The notes below the pieces were generated by a model. That model saw only the letters and a program-made list of their open reading frames with translations. It did no database searches and was not told the origin of the DNA. Source: Amycolatopsis acidiphila (lineage in GTDB: Bacteria > Actinomycetota > Actinomycetes > Mycobacteriales > Pseudonocardiaceae). From it: a stretch of DNA of 64,000 nucleotides. The position numbers and the translations under genes were made by a program. Positions 24,676-33,892 of the stretch are shown one piece after another; the first letter of the stretch is position 1; every line of letters begins with the position of its first letter. The stretch spans positions 2,914,001 through 2,978,000 of the forward strand of contig NZ_CP090063.1 in the NCBI RefSeq assembly GCF_021391495.1. The letters run 5' to 3'.

Positions 24676-26250
24676 GTGGCACCACCGGCCGGGCGGATCC
24701 GCCCGGGACGCTATCTCGTCTTCTTCGTCTTGATCGTGGTCGTGCTCTACGCGCTGGTGTTCCTCACCGGTGGCGGGAAGCCCACCCCCAAGCTGGGCAT
24801 CGACCTGCAGGGCGGCACGCGGGTCACGCTCAGCGCGCGCACGCCCGACGGCTCGGCCCCGTCGAAGGACTCGCTCAACCAGGCCCGCCAGATCATCGAG
24901 AGGCGCGTCAACGGCTTCGGCGTGAGCGGCGCCGAGATCATCCTCGACGGCAACAACATCGTCATCACCGTGCCCGGTGAGCAGGGCGGCGACGAGGCGA
25001 AGAAGCTGGGGCAGACGGCGAAGCTGGGCTTCCGCAAGGTGCTCGACGCGCAGACCCCCACCACGCCACCCGCTCCGGCGGTGCCCGGCGCCGACGACCA
25101 GACCCCCCAGCTGATCCAGCAGGCGAAGGCCACGCGGCAGGACGCGGGCCTGGTCACCGGCACCGGCAACAGCGTCGCCGAGTCCGCGACGGCGCAGCAG
25201 GCGCTGGCCGCGTTCACCTGCGCGGCCCATGACCCGCTGCGCGGCAACGACGACCCGAACCTGCCGCTGCTGACGTGCAACCAGGACGGCAGTGAGAAGT
25301 ACCTGCTGGGTCCGGTGTTCCTGCAGGGCACGGAGATCGACAACGCGGTGGCCTCGCCGCCGGCGCAGAACAAGCCCGGCTGGACCGTCGACCTGACGTT
25401 CAAGTCCGCCGGCAGGCAGATCTGGGCCGACTTCACCACGAAGAACATCCAGCAGCGCGCGGCGTTCGTGCTGGACACGCAGGTGGTGTCGGCGCCGACG
25501 ATCCAGAGCGCGATCGTGGACGGCAACACCCAGATCAGCGGCAGCTTCACCCAGCAGCAGACCAAGGACCTCGCCGACGTCCTCAAGTACGGCTCGCTGC
25601 CGCTGTCGTTCACGTCCTCGGACGCCACCACCGTGTCGGCCACCCTCGGCCTCGCGTCGCTGAAGGCCGGCCTCATCGCCGGTGGCCTCGGCCTGGCGCT
25701 GGTGTTCGTGTACTGCCTGTTCTACTACCGCCTGCTCGGCGCGCTCACCATCGTCTCGCTGGCCCTGTCCGGACTGGTCGTGTACTCGGTGCTGGTGCTG
25801 CTGGGCCGCTGGATCGGCTTCACCCTCGACCTCGCGGGCGTCGCCGGGTTCATCATCGCGATCGGAGTCACGGCGGACTCGTTCGTCGTGTTCTTCGAAC
25901 GGCTCAAGGACGAGATACGCGAGGGCCGCACGTTCCGGTCCGCGGTGCCGCGCGGGTGGACCAGGGCGCGGCGCACCATCCTGGCCTCCGACGCGGTCAT
26001 GTTCCTCGCCTCCGCGGTGCTCTACGCGATCGCGGTCGGCGACGTGCAGGGCTTCGCCTTCACCCTCGGCATGTCGACGGTGCTCGACCTGGTCGTGGTG
26101 TTCCTGGTGACCCATCCGCTGGTGTCGCTCGCCGCGAGGTCGAAGACCCTGTCCAACCCCAAGCTCACCGGGCTCGGCGGCGTGCAGCACCTCGCCGACG
26201 AGCGCCGGAGCGCACGGAAAGCCGCCGGTGCGGCCGCGAAGGAGGCGTGA
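24676..26250 (+). CDS. secD: Protein translocase subunit SecD
   Basis: 524 residues from GTG 24676 with AGGAGAA upstream. It has an N-terminal helix, a large periplasmic P1 region with the LGIDLQGGTRVTL motif, a Gln/Ala-rich insertion (about residues 120-200) common in actinobacteria, and five C-terminal helices with GLASLKAGLIAGGLGLALVF and IIAIGVTADSFVVFFERLKDE. It uses the proton gradient to pull proteins out of SecYEG. secF follows immediately. Confidence 0.97.
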   Translation: MAPPAGRIRPGRYLVFFVLIVVVLYALVFLTGGGKPTPKLGIDLQGGTRVTLSARTPDGSAPSKDSLNQARQIIERRVNGFGVSGAEIILDGNNIVITVPGEQGGDEAKKLGQTAKLGFRKVLDAQTPTTPPAPAVPGADDQTPQLIQQAKATRQDAGLVTGTGNSVAESATAQQALAAFTCAAHDPLRGNDDPNLPLLTCNQDGSEKYLLGPVFLQGTEIDNAVASPPAQNKPGWTVDLTFKSAGRQIWADFTTKNIQQRAAFVLDTQVVSAPTIQSAIVDGNTQISGSFTQQQTKDLADVLKYGSLPLSFTSSDATTVSATLGLASLKAGLIAGGLGLALVFVYCLFYYRLLGALTIVSLALSGLVVYSVLVLLGRWIGFTLDLAGVAGFIIAIGVTADSFVVFFERLKDEIREGRTFRSAVPRGWTRARRTILASDAVMFLASAVLYAIAVGDVQGFAFTLGMSTVLDLVVVFLVTHPLVSLAARSKTLSNPKLTGLGGVQHLADERRSARKAAGAAAKEA

Positions 26251-26251
26251 G

Positions 26252-27487
26252 GTGGCCAGCCCCGAAAAGGACACGCCCACTCCGACGACCTCGGTGAAGA
26301 AGGGCAGCGTCTTCCACCGGCTCTACGTCGGCACAGGCGCGTTCGACATCGTCGGCAAGCGCAAGCGGTGGTACGTCTTCTTCGGCGCACTGGTGCTCGT
26401 GTGCATCGCCTCGATGGGCGTCCGCGGGTTCAACCTGGGCATCGAGTTCGAGGGCGGCACGCAGATCCAGCTGCCGGCCCACGGTGCGCACGGCACGATC
26501 ACCCCGGACCAGGCGAAGCAGGTCTTCGCGGACGCGCTCGGGCAGCAGGCCTCCTCCGCGCAGACGGTCGGCGTCGGCAGCGCCGCGACCGTGCAGATCC
26601 GGTCCGCGGCGCTCGACGAGAACGACGTGTCGAAGGTCGAGCAGGCGCTGTTCCAGCAGCTGCAGCCGATCGGCTCGAACGGCCAGCCGAGCGCGCAGTC
26701 GATCAGCGACAGCGCGGTGAGCGCGTCGTGGGGCGGGGAGATCTCCCGCCAGGCCCTGATCGCGCTCGCCGTGTTCATCGTGCTGGTGACGATCTTCCTG
26801 GCGATCTACTTCGAACGCTGGATGGCGGTCGCGGCGCTCATCTCGCTGATCCACGACATCGTCGTCACCGCCGGGGTCTACTCACTGGTGGGCTTCGAGG
26901 TGACCCCGGCGACCGTGATCGGCCTGCTCACGATCCTCGGCTTCTCCCTCTACGACACGGTCGTGGTGTTCGACAAGGTGCGGGAGAACTCGCGGGGCCT
27001 GCTGGGGCTGACCAGGCGGACCTACGGCGAGACGGCGAACCTGGCGCTGAACCAGACGCTGATGCGCTCGATCAACACCTCGGTGATCGCGTTGCTGCCG
27101 GTGCTGGGCCTGCTGATCGTGGGCTACATCCTGCTGGGCTCGGGCACGCTGCAGGACCTCGCGCTCGTGCAGCTGACCGGCATGCTGGCCGGCGTGCTGT
27201 CGTCGCTGTTCCTGGCGACGCCGCTGCTGGTCGACCTCAAGATGCGGGACCCGAAGTTCAGGCAGCAGGCCGAGCGCGTGCGTGCCCGGCGGGCCAACCT
27301 CGCCCGCAAGGCCGCCGACCGCGAGGTGCTGGACGACAGCTTCGACCCGACCGACGACGAGTCGCTCGACGCCGAGCTGCGCAAGGAGAAGGCCTACGCC
27401 GCGGCGGCCAGCGTGCCGTCGCGCACGCCGAAGGCCGGCCGGCAGCAGCCCGGCAAGGGACGGCCCTCGGGCAAGCGGAAGCGCTGA
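26252..27487 (+). CDS. secF: Protein translocase subunit SecF
   Basis: 411 residues from GTG 26252 with GGAGG at 26241-26245; it starts one base after the secD stop. SecF hallmarks are GFNLGIEFEGGTQIQLPA in the periplasmic domain and the helices with IVVTAGVYSLVGFEVTPATV and LGFSLYDTVVVFDKVREN. The basic, Pro/Lys-rich tail is cytoplasmic. Forms SecDF with the upstream product. Confidence 0.97.
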   Translation: MASPEKDTPTPTTSVKKGSVFHRLYVGTGAFDIVGKRKRWYVFFGALVLVCIASMGVRGFNLGIEFEGGTQIQLPAHGAHGTITPDQAKQVFADALGQQASSAQTVGVGSAATVQIRSAALDENDVSKVEQALFQQLQPIGSNGQPSAQSISDSAVSASWGGEISRQALIALAVFIVLVTIFLAIYFERWMAVAALISLIHDIVVTAGVYSLVGFEVTPATVIGLLTILGFSLYDTVVVFDKVRENSRGLLGLTRRTYGETANLALNQTLMRSINTSVIALLPVLGLLIVGYILLGSGTLQDLALVQLTGMLAGVLSSLFLATPLLVDLKMRDPKFRQQAERVRARRANLARKAADREVLDDSFDPTDDESLDAELRKEKAYAAAASVPSRTPKAGRQQPGKGRPSGKRKR

Positions 27488-27490
27488 GGC

Positions 27491-28009
27491 ATGGAGCTCG
27501 ACGCCGCACTGGGACTGATCGCGAGGGTCCCAGACTTTCCCGAGCCCGGCGTGCTGTTCCGGGACCTGTCCCCGCTGTTCGCGCACGGGGACGGGTTCCG
27601 CACGGTGGCCGACGCGCTCGCGGCGACGGTGGAGCCGGACGTGGACCTGCTGGCCGCGGTGGAGGCGCGCGGGTTCGTGCTCGCCGCGGCGGTGGGGTAC
27701 GCCCGTGGGCTCGGCGTGGTGCTGGTGCGCAAGCCGGGGAAGCTGCCGTCGGTGGCGGGCCGGGTGGACTACGCGCTGGAGTACGGCACAGCGAGCCTGG
27801 AGCTGCCGGAGAACGTCGTCCCGCGGGACGCGAACGTCGCGGTGGTGGACGACGTGCTCGCCACGGGCGGCACGGTCAACGCGGCGTGTCAGCTGCTGGA
27901 GAAGGCCGGCGCGGTCGTGTCCGGCGTTTCGGTGGTGCTGGAACTGGCGGCCCTGTCGGGTCGCACCGTCCTCGACGGCCGCCGGGTGCACTCGCTCCAG
28001 GTCGTCTGA
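27491..28009 (+). CDS. apt: Adenine phosphoribosyltransferase
   Basis: 172 residues from ATG 27491, 3 bases after secF. It salvages adenine to AMP with PRPP. The type I PRTase fold is shown by [18 protein letters not shown], a flexible loop [21 protein letters not shown], and the PRPP loop [13 protein letters not shown]. Its place before rel is conserved. The substrate-binding lipoprotein often found between secF and apt (Rv2585c in M. tuberculosis) is absent. Confidence 0.96.
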   Translation: MELDAALGLIARVPDFPEPGVLFRDLSPLFAHGDGFRTVADALAATVEPDVDLLAAVEARGFVLAAAVGYARGLGVVLVRKPGKLPSVAGRVDYALEYGTASLELPENVVPRDANVAVVDDVLATGGTVNAACQLLEKAGAVVSGVSVVLELAALSGRTVLDGRRVHSLQVV

Positions 28010-28148
28010 GGGCGCCGCCGATCAACCCCCTGCCGTCCACCGCGGATCGGCGCCGTCCGGCGCCACGCGCGGGGATCGGGAACCCATCCGGCCCAAGCGC
28101 GTTAGGCTGGTTGTTCCAGAGGGTCATCGCGATGAGCAGGAGGTGGGG

Positions 28149-30464
28149 GTGAGCCAGGAGCTCGATTCCCCGGCGCCCGCCGACAACGCGTTGACGCACC
28201 AGGGGGCGACGCGCGCACCGTCGGCCACCCGGCGCGTCCGCGCTCGGCTCGCGCGGCGGATCACCGCCCAGCGCGCGGCCTCGGTCAAGCAGGTGCTCGA
28301 GCCGCTGGCCGCGATCCACCGCGAGCTGCACCCCAACGCCGACCTCAGCCTCCTGCAGCGCGCCTACGACGTCGCCGAGGAGCTGCACCGCGAGCAGCGG
28401 CGCAAGTCCGGCGACCCGTACATCACCCACCCGCTCGCGGTCGCCACGATCCTCGCCGAGCTGGGCATGGACACCATCACCCTGGTGGCGGCCCTGCTGC
28501 ACGACACGGTGGAGGACACCGGCTACTCGGTCGAGCAGCTGACGGAGGACTTCGGCGACAAGGTCGCCCAGCTCGTCGACGGCGTGACCAAACTGGACAA
28601 GGTCAAGCTCGGCACCGCCGCGGAGGCCGAGACCATCCGCAAGATGGTCATCGCGATGGCCCGCGACCCCCGCGTGCTGGTCATCAAGCTCGCCGACCGG
28701 CTGCACAACATGCGCACCATGCGCTTCCTCCCGCCGGAGAAGCAGGCGCGCAAGGCGAAGGAGACCCTGGAGGTCCTCGCCCCGCTCGCGCACCGCCTCG
28801 GCATGGCCACCGTCAAGTGGGAGCTGGAGGACCTCGCGTTCGCGATCCTGCAGCCCAAGAAGTACGACGAGATAGTCCGGCTGGTCGCCGACCGCGCGCC
28901 GTCGCGGGACATCTACCTGCGCAAGGTGATCGACGAGCTGAACCTGAGCCTGACCAACTCGCGGATCACCGCGAAGGTCGAGGGCAGGCCCAAGCACTAC
29001 TACTCGATCAACCAGAAGATGATCGTCCGCGGCCGCGACCTCGACGACATCCACGACCTGGTGGGCGTGCGCATCCTCGTCGAGGACGTGCGCGACTGCT
29101 ACGCGGCGATGGGCGTGGTGCACGCGCTGTGGCAGCCGATGCCCGGCCGGTTCAAGGACTACATCGCCCAGCCGCGGTTCGGGGTCTACCAGTCGCTGCA
29201 CACCACCGTGATCGGGCCGGACGGCAAGCCGCTCGAGGTGCAGATCCGCACCTACGAGATGCACCACACCGCCGAGTACGGCATCGCGGCGCACTGGCGT
29301 TACAAGGAGACCAAGGGCACGCACACGGGCAACGGCGTCGACATCGACGAGATGGCCTGGATGCGCCAGCTGCTCGACTGGCAGCGTGAGGCGGCGGACC
29401 CCGGCGAGTTCCTCGACTCCCTTCGCTACGAGCTCGCCGCACGCGAGATCTTCGTGTTCACGCCCAAGGGCGACGTCGTCACGCTGCCCGTCGGCGGCAC
29501 CCCGGTGGACTTCGCCTACGCCGTGCACACCGAGGTCGGGCACCGCTGCATCGGCGCCCGCGTCAACGGCAGGCTCGTCGCGCTGGAGCGCAAGCTCGAG
29601 AACGGCGACGTGGTGGAGATCTTCACCTCGAAGGCGGAGAGCGCGGGCCCCAGCCGTGACTGGCTGACCTTCGCCCGCTCGCCGAAGGCGCGCGCGAAGA
29701 TCCGGCAGTGGTTCGCCAAAGAACGCCGTGACGAGGCGATCGAGGCGGGCAAGGAAGCGATCACCAAGGAGATCCGCAAGGTTGGGCTGCCCATGCAGCG
29801 CCTGGTCACGGCCGAGTCCATGGGCGCGCTCGCCGCCGAGCTGCGGCATCCGGACATCAGCTCGCTCTACGCGGCGGTGGGGGAGAACCACACCAGCGCC
29901 AAGCACGTGGTGCAGCGGCTGGTCGCACTCATCGGCGGGGTCGAGGAGGCCGAGGAGGAGCTGGCCGCTCGCTCCACCCCGTCCACGGTCCACCGGCGGC
30001 GCGGCTCGAACGACGTGGGCGTCGTGGTCAAGGGCGCCGGCGACGTGTGGGCCAAGCTCGCGCGCTGCTGCACCCCGGTGCCGGGCGACGAGATCCTCGG
30101 TTTCGTGACCCGTGGTGGCGGCGTGAGCGTGCACCGCACGGACTGCACCAACGCCGAGGACCTGCGCAGCCAGCCCGAACGGCTGGTCGAGGTCGAGTGG
30201 GCGCCGTCGGAGAACTCGGTGTTCCTGGTCTCGATCCAGGTCGAGGCGCTGGACCGGCACCGGCTGCTCTCGGACGTGACCAAGGTGCTGGCCGACGAGA
30301 AGGTCAACATCCTGTCCGCGTCGGTCACCACCTCGCGCGACCGGGTCGCGGTCAGCCGGTTCGCCTTCGAGATGGGCGACCCGAAGCACCTCGGCCACGT
30401 GCTGAAGGTGGTGCGCGGCGTCGAGGGCGTCTACGACGTCTACCGGGTCACGTCGGCATCCTGA
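28149..30464 (+). CDS. rel: Bifunctional (p)ppGpp synthetase/hydrolase Rel
   Basis: 771 residues from GTG 28149 with GGAGG at 28139-28143; GTG 28143 is the alternative. It has an HD hydrolase domain with LLHDTVED (His118-Asp119), a synthetase domain with [24 protein letters not shown], a TGS domain ([15 protein letters not shown]), a helical region with a conserved Cys pair ([11 protein letters not shown]) and a C-terminal ACT domain. The RFKDYI synthetase motif (RxKD rather than ExDD) is the mark of bifunctional enzymes. It sets ppGpp levels in the stringent response. The first 50 residues are a variable basic extension. Confidence 0.98.
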   Translation: MSQELDSPAPADNALTHQGATRAPSATRRVRARLARRITAQRAASVKQVLEPLAAIHRELHPNADLSLLQRAYDVAEELHREQRRKSGDPYITHPLAVATILAELGMDTITLVAALLHDTVEDTGYSVEQLTEDFGDKVAQLVDGVTKLDKVKLGTAAEAETIRKMVIAMARDPRVLVIKLADRLHNMRTMRFLPPEKQARKAKETLEVLAPLAHRLGMATVKWELEDLAFAILQPKKYDEIVRLVADRAPSRDIYLRKVIDELNLSLTNSRITAKVEGRPKHYYSINQKMIVRGRDLDDIHDLVGVRILVEDVRDCYAAMGVVHALWQPMPGRFKDYIAQPRFGVYQSLHTTVIGPDGKPLEVQIRTYEMHHTAEYGIAAHWRYKETKGTHTGNGVDIDEMAWMRQLLDWQREAADPGEFLDSLRYELAAREIFVFTPKGDVVTLPVGGTPVDFAYAVHTEVGHRCIGARVNGRLVALERKLENGDVVEIFTSKAESAGPSRDWLTFARSPKARAKIRQWFAKERRDEAIEAGKEAITKEIRKVGLPMQRLVTAESMGALAAELRHPDISSLYAAVGENHTSAKHVVQRLVALIGGVEEAEEELAARSTPSTVHRRRGSNDVGVVVKGAGDVWAKLARCCTPVPGDEILGFVTRGGGVSVHRTDCTNAEDLRSQPERLVEVEWAPSENSVFLVSIQVEALDRHRLLSDVTKVLADEKVNILSASVTTSRDRVAVSRFAFEMGDPKHLGHVLKVVRGVEGVYDVYRVTSAS

Positions 30465-30549
30465 TCGCTTCGTGACGGCGCGGGCCGCCGCCTTCGACGC
30501 GATCACAATCATGGGGACGCGGCCGGGACGGCGCTCTAGGGTCGTGTCC

Positions 30550-31323
30550 ATGGCAGCAGGGCTGGAGTTCGCGCGCGACGGTGAGGTCGGCAGGCTGACG
30601 TTCGCGCGGCCGGAGAAGAAGAACGCGATCACCTACGACATGTGGTCGGCGATCCCGGAGGTCGTGGCGCAGGTCGAGGCCGACCCCGCGCTGAAGGTCC
30701 TCGTGCTCACGGGCGCCGGCGACGACTTCTCGGCCGGCGCCGACATCAGCGAGTTCGGGTCGCTGCGCTCGACCGCGGAGGGGGCGGCGGCCTATGACAA
30801 GGCCGTCGTGGGCGCGGTCTCGGCGCTGGAGGCCATGCGGAAGCCGAGCGTCGCGATGATCCGCGGCAACTGCATCGGCGGCGGCTGCGAGATCTCCGTC
30901 GCGTGCGACTTCCGTTTCACCGCACCGGAAGCGCGGTTCGGGATCACCCCGGCGAAGCTGGGGATCGTCTACGACTTCCTGTCCACCCGGCAGCTGATGT
31001 CGCTGATCGGGCCGGCGCACGCGCGGTACTTCCTGTTGTCCGGCCAGCTGATCGACGCGAGCAGGGCGCGGGAGATCGGCTTGGTCAACGACGTCTTCGG
31101 CGCGCTGGAGGACGACGTGGCCGCGTTCGTGGCCACGTTGTGCTCGCGCTCGCAGGCGTCGATCCGGGGGATGAACCGGATCATCGGGAAGATCCTCGCC
31201 GGACAGGCCGAAAGCGACGCCGAGATCGACGCGATCCGCTCGGCCGCCATCCACGGGGAGGACTACGCGGAGGGCGTTGCGGCCTTTTTGGAGCGTCGCC
31301 CTCCGCGCTTCACGTACCGCTGA
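30550..31323 (+). CDS. Enoyl-CoA hydratase/isomerase family protein
   Basis: 257 residues from ATG 30550. TAGGGT at 30537-30542 lies 7 bases before the ATG, so the transcript may be leaderless. Crotonase features are FARPEKKNAITYDMW, the oxyanion-hole segment GAGDDFSAGADISEF and MIRGNCIGGGCEISVACDFRF. The catalytic Glu seen in classical hydratases is not obvious after the second motif, so the exact reaction is open. It is convergent with, and one base from, the cyclophilin gene. Confidence 0.88.
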   Translation: MAAGLEFARDGEVGRLTFARPEKKNAITYDMWSAIPEVVAQVEADPALKVLVLTGAGDDFSAGADISEFGSLRSTAEGAAAYDKAVVGAVSALEAMRKPSVAMIRGNCIGGGCEISVACDFRFTAPEARFGITPAKLGIVYDFLSTRQLMSLIGPAHARYFLLSGQLIDASRAREIGLVNDVFGALEDDVAAFVATLCSRSQASIRGMNRIIGKILAGQAESDAEIDAIRSAAIHGEDYAEGVAAFLERRPPRFTYR

Positions 31324-31324
31324 A

Positions 31325-32188
31325 CTACGCGTCGACCGTCGCCCCGGTGAACTTCACCGGGGTCTTCGGCGCGCCCGTGCCGTCCTGGCTCTGCGCGGCC
31401 GATGCCGGGTCGACGCCGTCGCGCGCGACCTTGTCCAGCACCTGCAGCCCGGTGTCCGAAATGGACCCGAACACGGTGTAGTCGGGGTCGAGCTGCGCGG
31501 TGCCGTAGACCATGAAGAACTGGCTGCCACCGCTGTTGGGCTGCGAGGTCTTCGCCATCGCGAGGACGCCGCGGCCGTAGGTCAGCTGGGGGAAGTTCTC
31601 GTCCTGCACGGTGTAGCCGGGGCCGCCCATGCCGGTGCCCGTCGGGTCGCCGCACTGCAGCATCTGCAGCCCGTCGGTGCCGAGGCGGTGGCACGCGGTG
31701 TCGGTGTAGAAGCCCTGGTTGACCAGGCTGAGGAAGCTGTTCACGGTGCAGGGCGCCAGCGCGCGGTCCAGCGTCACGGGAATGTCGCCCGCGGTGGTCT
31801 TGAGCGTGACGTTCACGGTGCCGGTCGACGAGACGTTCTTGCCGTTGGGGGCGGTCGCCTTCTTCGTGCTCTGCTGATCGGTCGAGGCCGGGTAGTCGCA
31901 CGTCGTCGGGTTCGGCAGCGGGGTGGGCCGCTTGGCCTCGGTGACCCGCTCGGTGGGGATCTGCAGCGGGCTGCTCTCCGGGGTGCTCGCCGGCGCCGCC
32001 GCCGAGGTCGAGCTGTCGTCGCTGCTCCTGGTCGCGAAGAACACCACCAGCCCGGCGACCACGACCACCACGCCCACGGTCGCGCCGACGCCGATGATCT
32101 TGCGCCGGCGTGCGCGCTCGGCACGGCGGACGAGCTGCCGTTCGAGTTTGCGCTTCGCGGCCTCACGGCGTTGCTGGTTGGTCGCCAC
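31325..32188 (-). CDS. Membrane-anchored cyclophilin-type peptidyl-prolyl isomerase
   Basis: 287 residues from GTG 32188, which has a GGAGGGGG ribosome site and gives the usual VATNQQRREAAKRKLERQL beginning. A basic cytoplasmic segment, one helix (about 33-53) and a Ser/Thr/Pro linker precede the cyclophilin domain (about 110-285) with LAPCTVNSFLSLVNQGFYTD, GDPTGTGMGGPGY and GGSQFFMVYG. It likely folds proteins outside the membrane. Corresponds to the ppi gene next to rel in mycobacteria (Rv2582). Confidence 0.93.
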   Translation of the reverse strand: MATNQQRREAAKRKLERQLVRRAERARRRKIIGVGATVGVVVVVAGLVVFFATRSSDDSSTSAAAPASTPESSPLQIPTERVTEAKRPTPLPNPTTCDYPASTDQQSTKKATAPNGKNVSSTGTVNVTLKTTAGDIPVTLDRALAPCTVNSFLSLVNQGFYTDTACHRLGTDGLQMLQCGDPTGTGMGGPGYTVQDENFPQLTYGRGVLAMAKTSQPNSGGSQFFMVYGTAQLDPDYTVFGSISDTGLQVLDKVARDGVDPASAAQSQDGTGAPKTPVKFTGATVDA

Positions 32189-32313
32189 CTGCCCCCTCCA
32201 GAATCTGCTCGACTTCACCGATCGGGTGGCGGCAGTCTATTGGCACAGCCTGTGAGAACCCCGTACAGGGCCGGTTAGGGTGAATGCGCCGGACTTACTG
32301 GAGGTGTCTTTTC

Positions 32314-32892
32314 GTGCTCGTCGTCGGATTCGCCGCCGGCGCTTTCCGAGCGAACTGCTACCTGCTCGCGTCGGCGGCCGGTGCCCGCTGCGTCGTCGTC
32401 GACCCGGGGCAGGACGCCGTCGCGCCGGTGGAGAAAGCCTTGGGGGAGCACGGTTTGACGCCCGAAGCGGTGCTCGTGACGCACGGGCACGCCGATCACG
32501 CCGACTCGGCGGGCGCACTCGCGGACACGTACGGCATCCCGGTCTGGCTGCATCCCGCGGATGACGCGCTCGTCCCGATACCCACTTGTGATCTCGCCGA
32601 TACGACCCTCGAACTCGCCGGGCTCGAGGTCCGTGTCGAGCACACCCCCGGCCACACTCCGGGATCGGTGGTCTTCCGTCTCGACACCCCGGAAGGGGGA
32701 CGTCTCGTGCTCACCGGTGACACGGTGTTCGCCGGCTCCGTCGGCCGCGGCGACCAGCAGCAGCTGGCCGCCTCGGTGCGCGACACGCTGCTGCCGCTGG
32801 CCGACGACACCGTACTGCTGCCCGGGCACGGCGGCGCCACGACCATCGGGCGGGAGCGCGCCTTCCTGGCCGGCGGGGCGGTGGCCCGGTGA
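32314..32892 (+). CDS. Metallo-beta-lactamase fold hydrolase (glyoxalase II-like)
   Basis: 192 residues from GTG 32314 with CTGGAGG at 32299-32304. The zinc motif HxHxDH is VTHGHADHADS; further ligands lie in VEHTPGHTPGS and LTGDTVFAGSVGR and in the final LLPGHGG. This set is typical of glyoxalase II-like thioesterases. Position after rel-ppi equals Rv2581c. In mycobacteria hisS follows; here an unrelated membrane gene does, so gene order breaks at this point. Confidence 0.9.
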   Translation: MLVVGFAAGAFRANCYLLASAAGARCVVVDPGQDAVAPVEKALGEHGLTPEAVLVTHGHADHADSAGALADTYGIPVWLHPADDALVPIPTCDLADTTLELAGLEVRVEHTPGHTPGSVVFRLDTPEGGRLVLTGDTVFAGSVGRGDQQQLAASVRDTLLPLADDTVLLPGHGGATTIGRERAFLAGGAVAR

Positions 32893-33563
32893 CCGAGCCG
32901 AGCAACGAGTCGAAGAAGCCGACCCGGCCGCCGGAGCCGGAACGCCTGGCGCTGCACCAGGAAGACCCGGCGCTGCGCCGTCGCAGGCTCTTCTCGGGGC
33001 TGGCCGGGGTGGCGTTGTTCGCGGCCGCGTTCGGCGGGATCGGCGGGCTGGTCGGCGGCGAGGTCGTCGGCCTGGTCGTGGCCGCGGTGGTCGCGCTGCC
33101 GCTGCTGTACGTGGTGCTGTTCGCGGTGCGGCGGCGGATCTGGCTCGAGGGCACCATCGTGCTGGTCCGGACCTGGCGCACGCGGCGGGTGGACATCGTC
33201 GCGGCGAGCCGGATCGACCTGCTCGTGACGGATGTGCGGGGCATGCGGACGGTGAGCCTGCTGCTCAACGCCCGTCAGCGCGGCAGGACCGCGAAGCTCG
33301 ACCTGGCCGTGTACGCCGGGACGGGCGGGCGCGAGCTCGGGGTCCTCGCCCTGCGCAGGCTGGCGAACGCGTTGATGAACAACTTCGAGGCCAACGGGAT
33401 GGTCTTCTCGGAGCTGCTCGTGGCGCAGCTGCGGTCGGAGGCCCGCGGCGACGGCGCGGCCGACCGGCCGCTCTACCGGCTCGCCTCGGCGGCGCCGGCG
33501 GGACGGCTCGCGCAACGCTTCACCATGGACGCCGTCAGCCGCTTCGTGGCCCATCTGGACTGA
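32889..33563 (+). CDS. Conserved actinobacterial two-helix membrane protein
   Basis: 224 residues from GTG 32889, overlapping the hydrolase stop by 4 nt. A charged N-terminus (40 residues) precedes two helices (about 36-58 and 62-82), then a soluble domain with VRTWRTRRVDIVAASRIDLLV and a helical C-terminus. It resembles uncharacterised proteins whose C-terminal domain looks PH-like, but I do not recognise a named family. The last 29 bases overlap the 3' end of the convergent small gene. Confidence 0.7.
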   Translation: MTEPSNESKKPTRPPEPERLALHQEDPALRRRRLFSGLAGVALFAAAFGGIGGLVGGEVVGLVVAAVVALPLLYVVLFAVRRRIWLEGTIVLVRTWRTRRVDIVAASRIDLLVTDVRGMRTVSLLLNARQRGRTAKLDLAVYAGTGGRELGVLALRRLANALMNNFEANGMVFSELLVAQLRSEARGDGAADRPLYRLASAAPAGRLAQRFTMDAVSRFVAHLD

Positions 33564-33855
33564 TCCCGCGGTTCACTGGGGTCCGGGGCGAGGCGGGCTC
33601 GGGAGCCTGGCCGTTGGCCGAAGCAGGGGCGGCCCCGGCCAGCCGGCGTTCGATCGCCGCGAGCTGCTCGCGGACGCTCTCCAGCTGGTACACGACCTCC
33701 GGCAGCTCCTGGGCGGCGAAGGTGGCGAGCCGTTCGATCTGCTTCACCGCGTCCCGCAGCTCCACCAGCACGAGCGTCAGCCGGGGCAGGCTCTGTACCG
33801 CCTTGACCGTGGTCCGGGCGGCGCGGGACAGGCGTCGCGGCAGTGCGAGATCCAT
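33535..33855 (-). CDS. Small helical protein, possibly coiled-coil
   Basis: 106 residues from ATG 33855, preferred because AGAGGGG lies about 10 bases upstream. Residues 1-75 are predicted helical with heptad-like Leu/Val spacing (LVLVELRDAVKQIERLATFAAQ and VVYQLESVREQLAAIERRL). The tail is Pro/Ser/Ala-rich. No family recognised. The 29-base overlap with the convergent gene is unusual but both frames look protein-like. Confidence 0.55.
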   Translation of the reverse strand: MDLALPRRLSRAARTTVKAVQSLPRLTLVLVELRDAVKQIERLATFAAQELPEVVYQLESVREQLAAIERRLAGAAPASANGQAPEPASPRTPVNRGISPDGPRSG

Positions 33856-33892
33856 CGCAAGACCCCTCTGTTCGCTTGCCGGACTTCGTACC

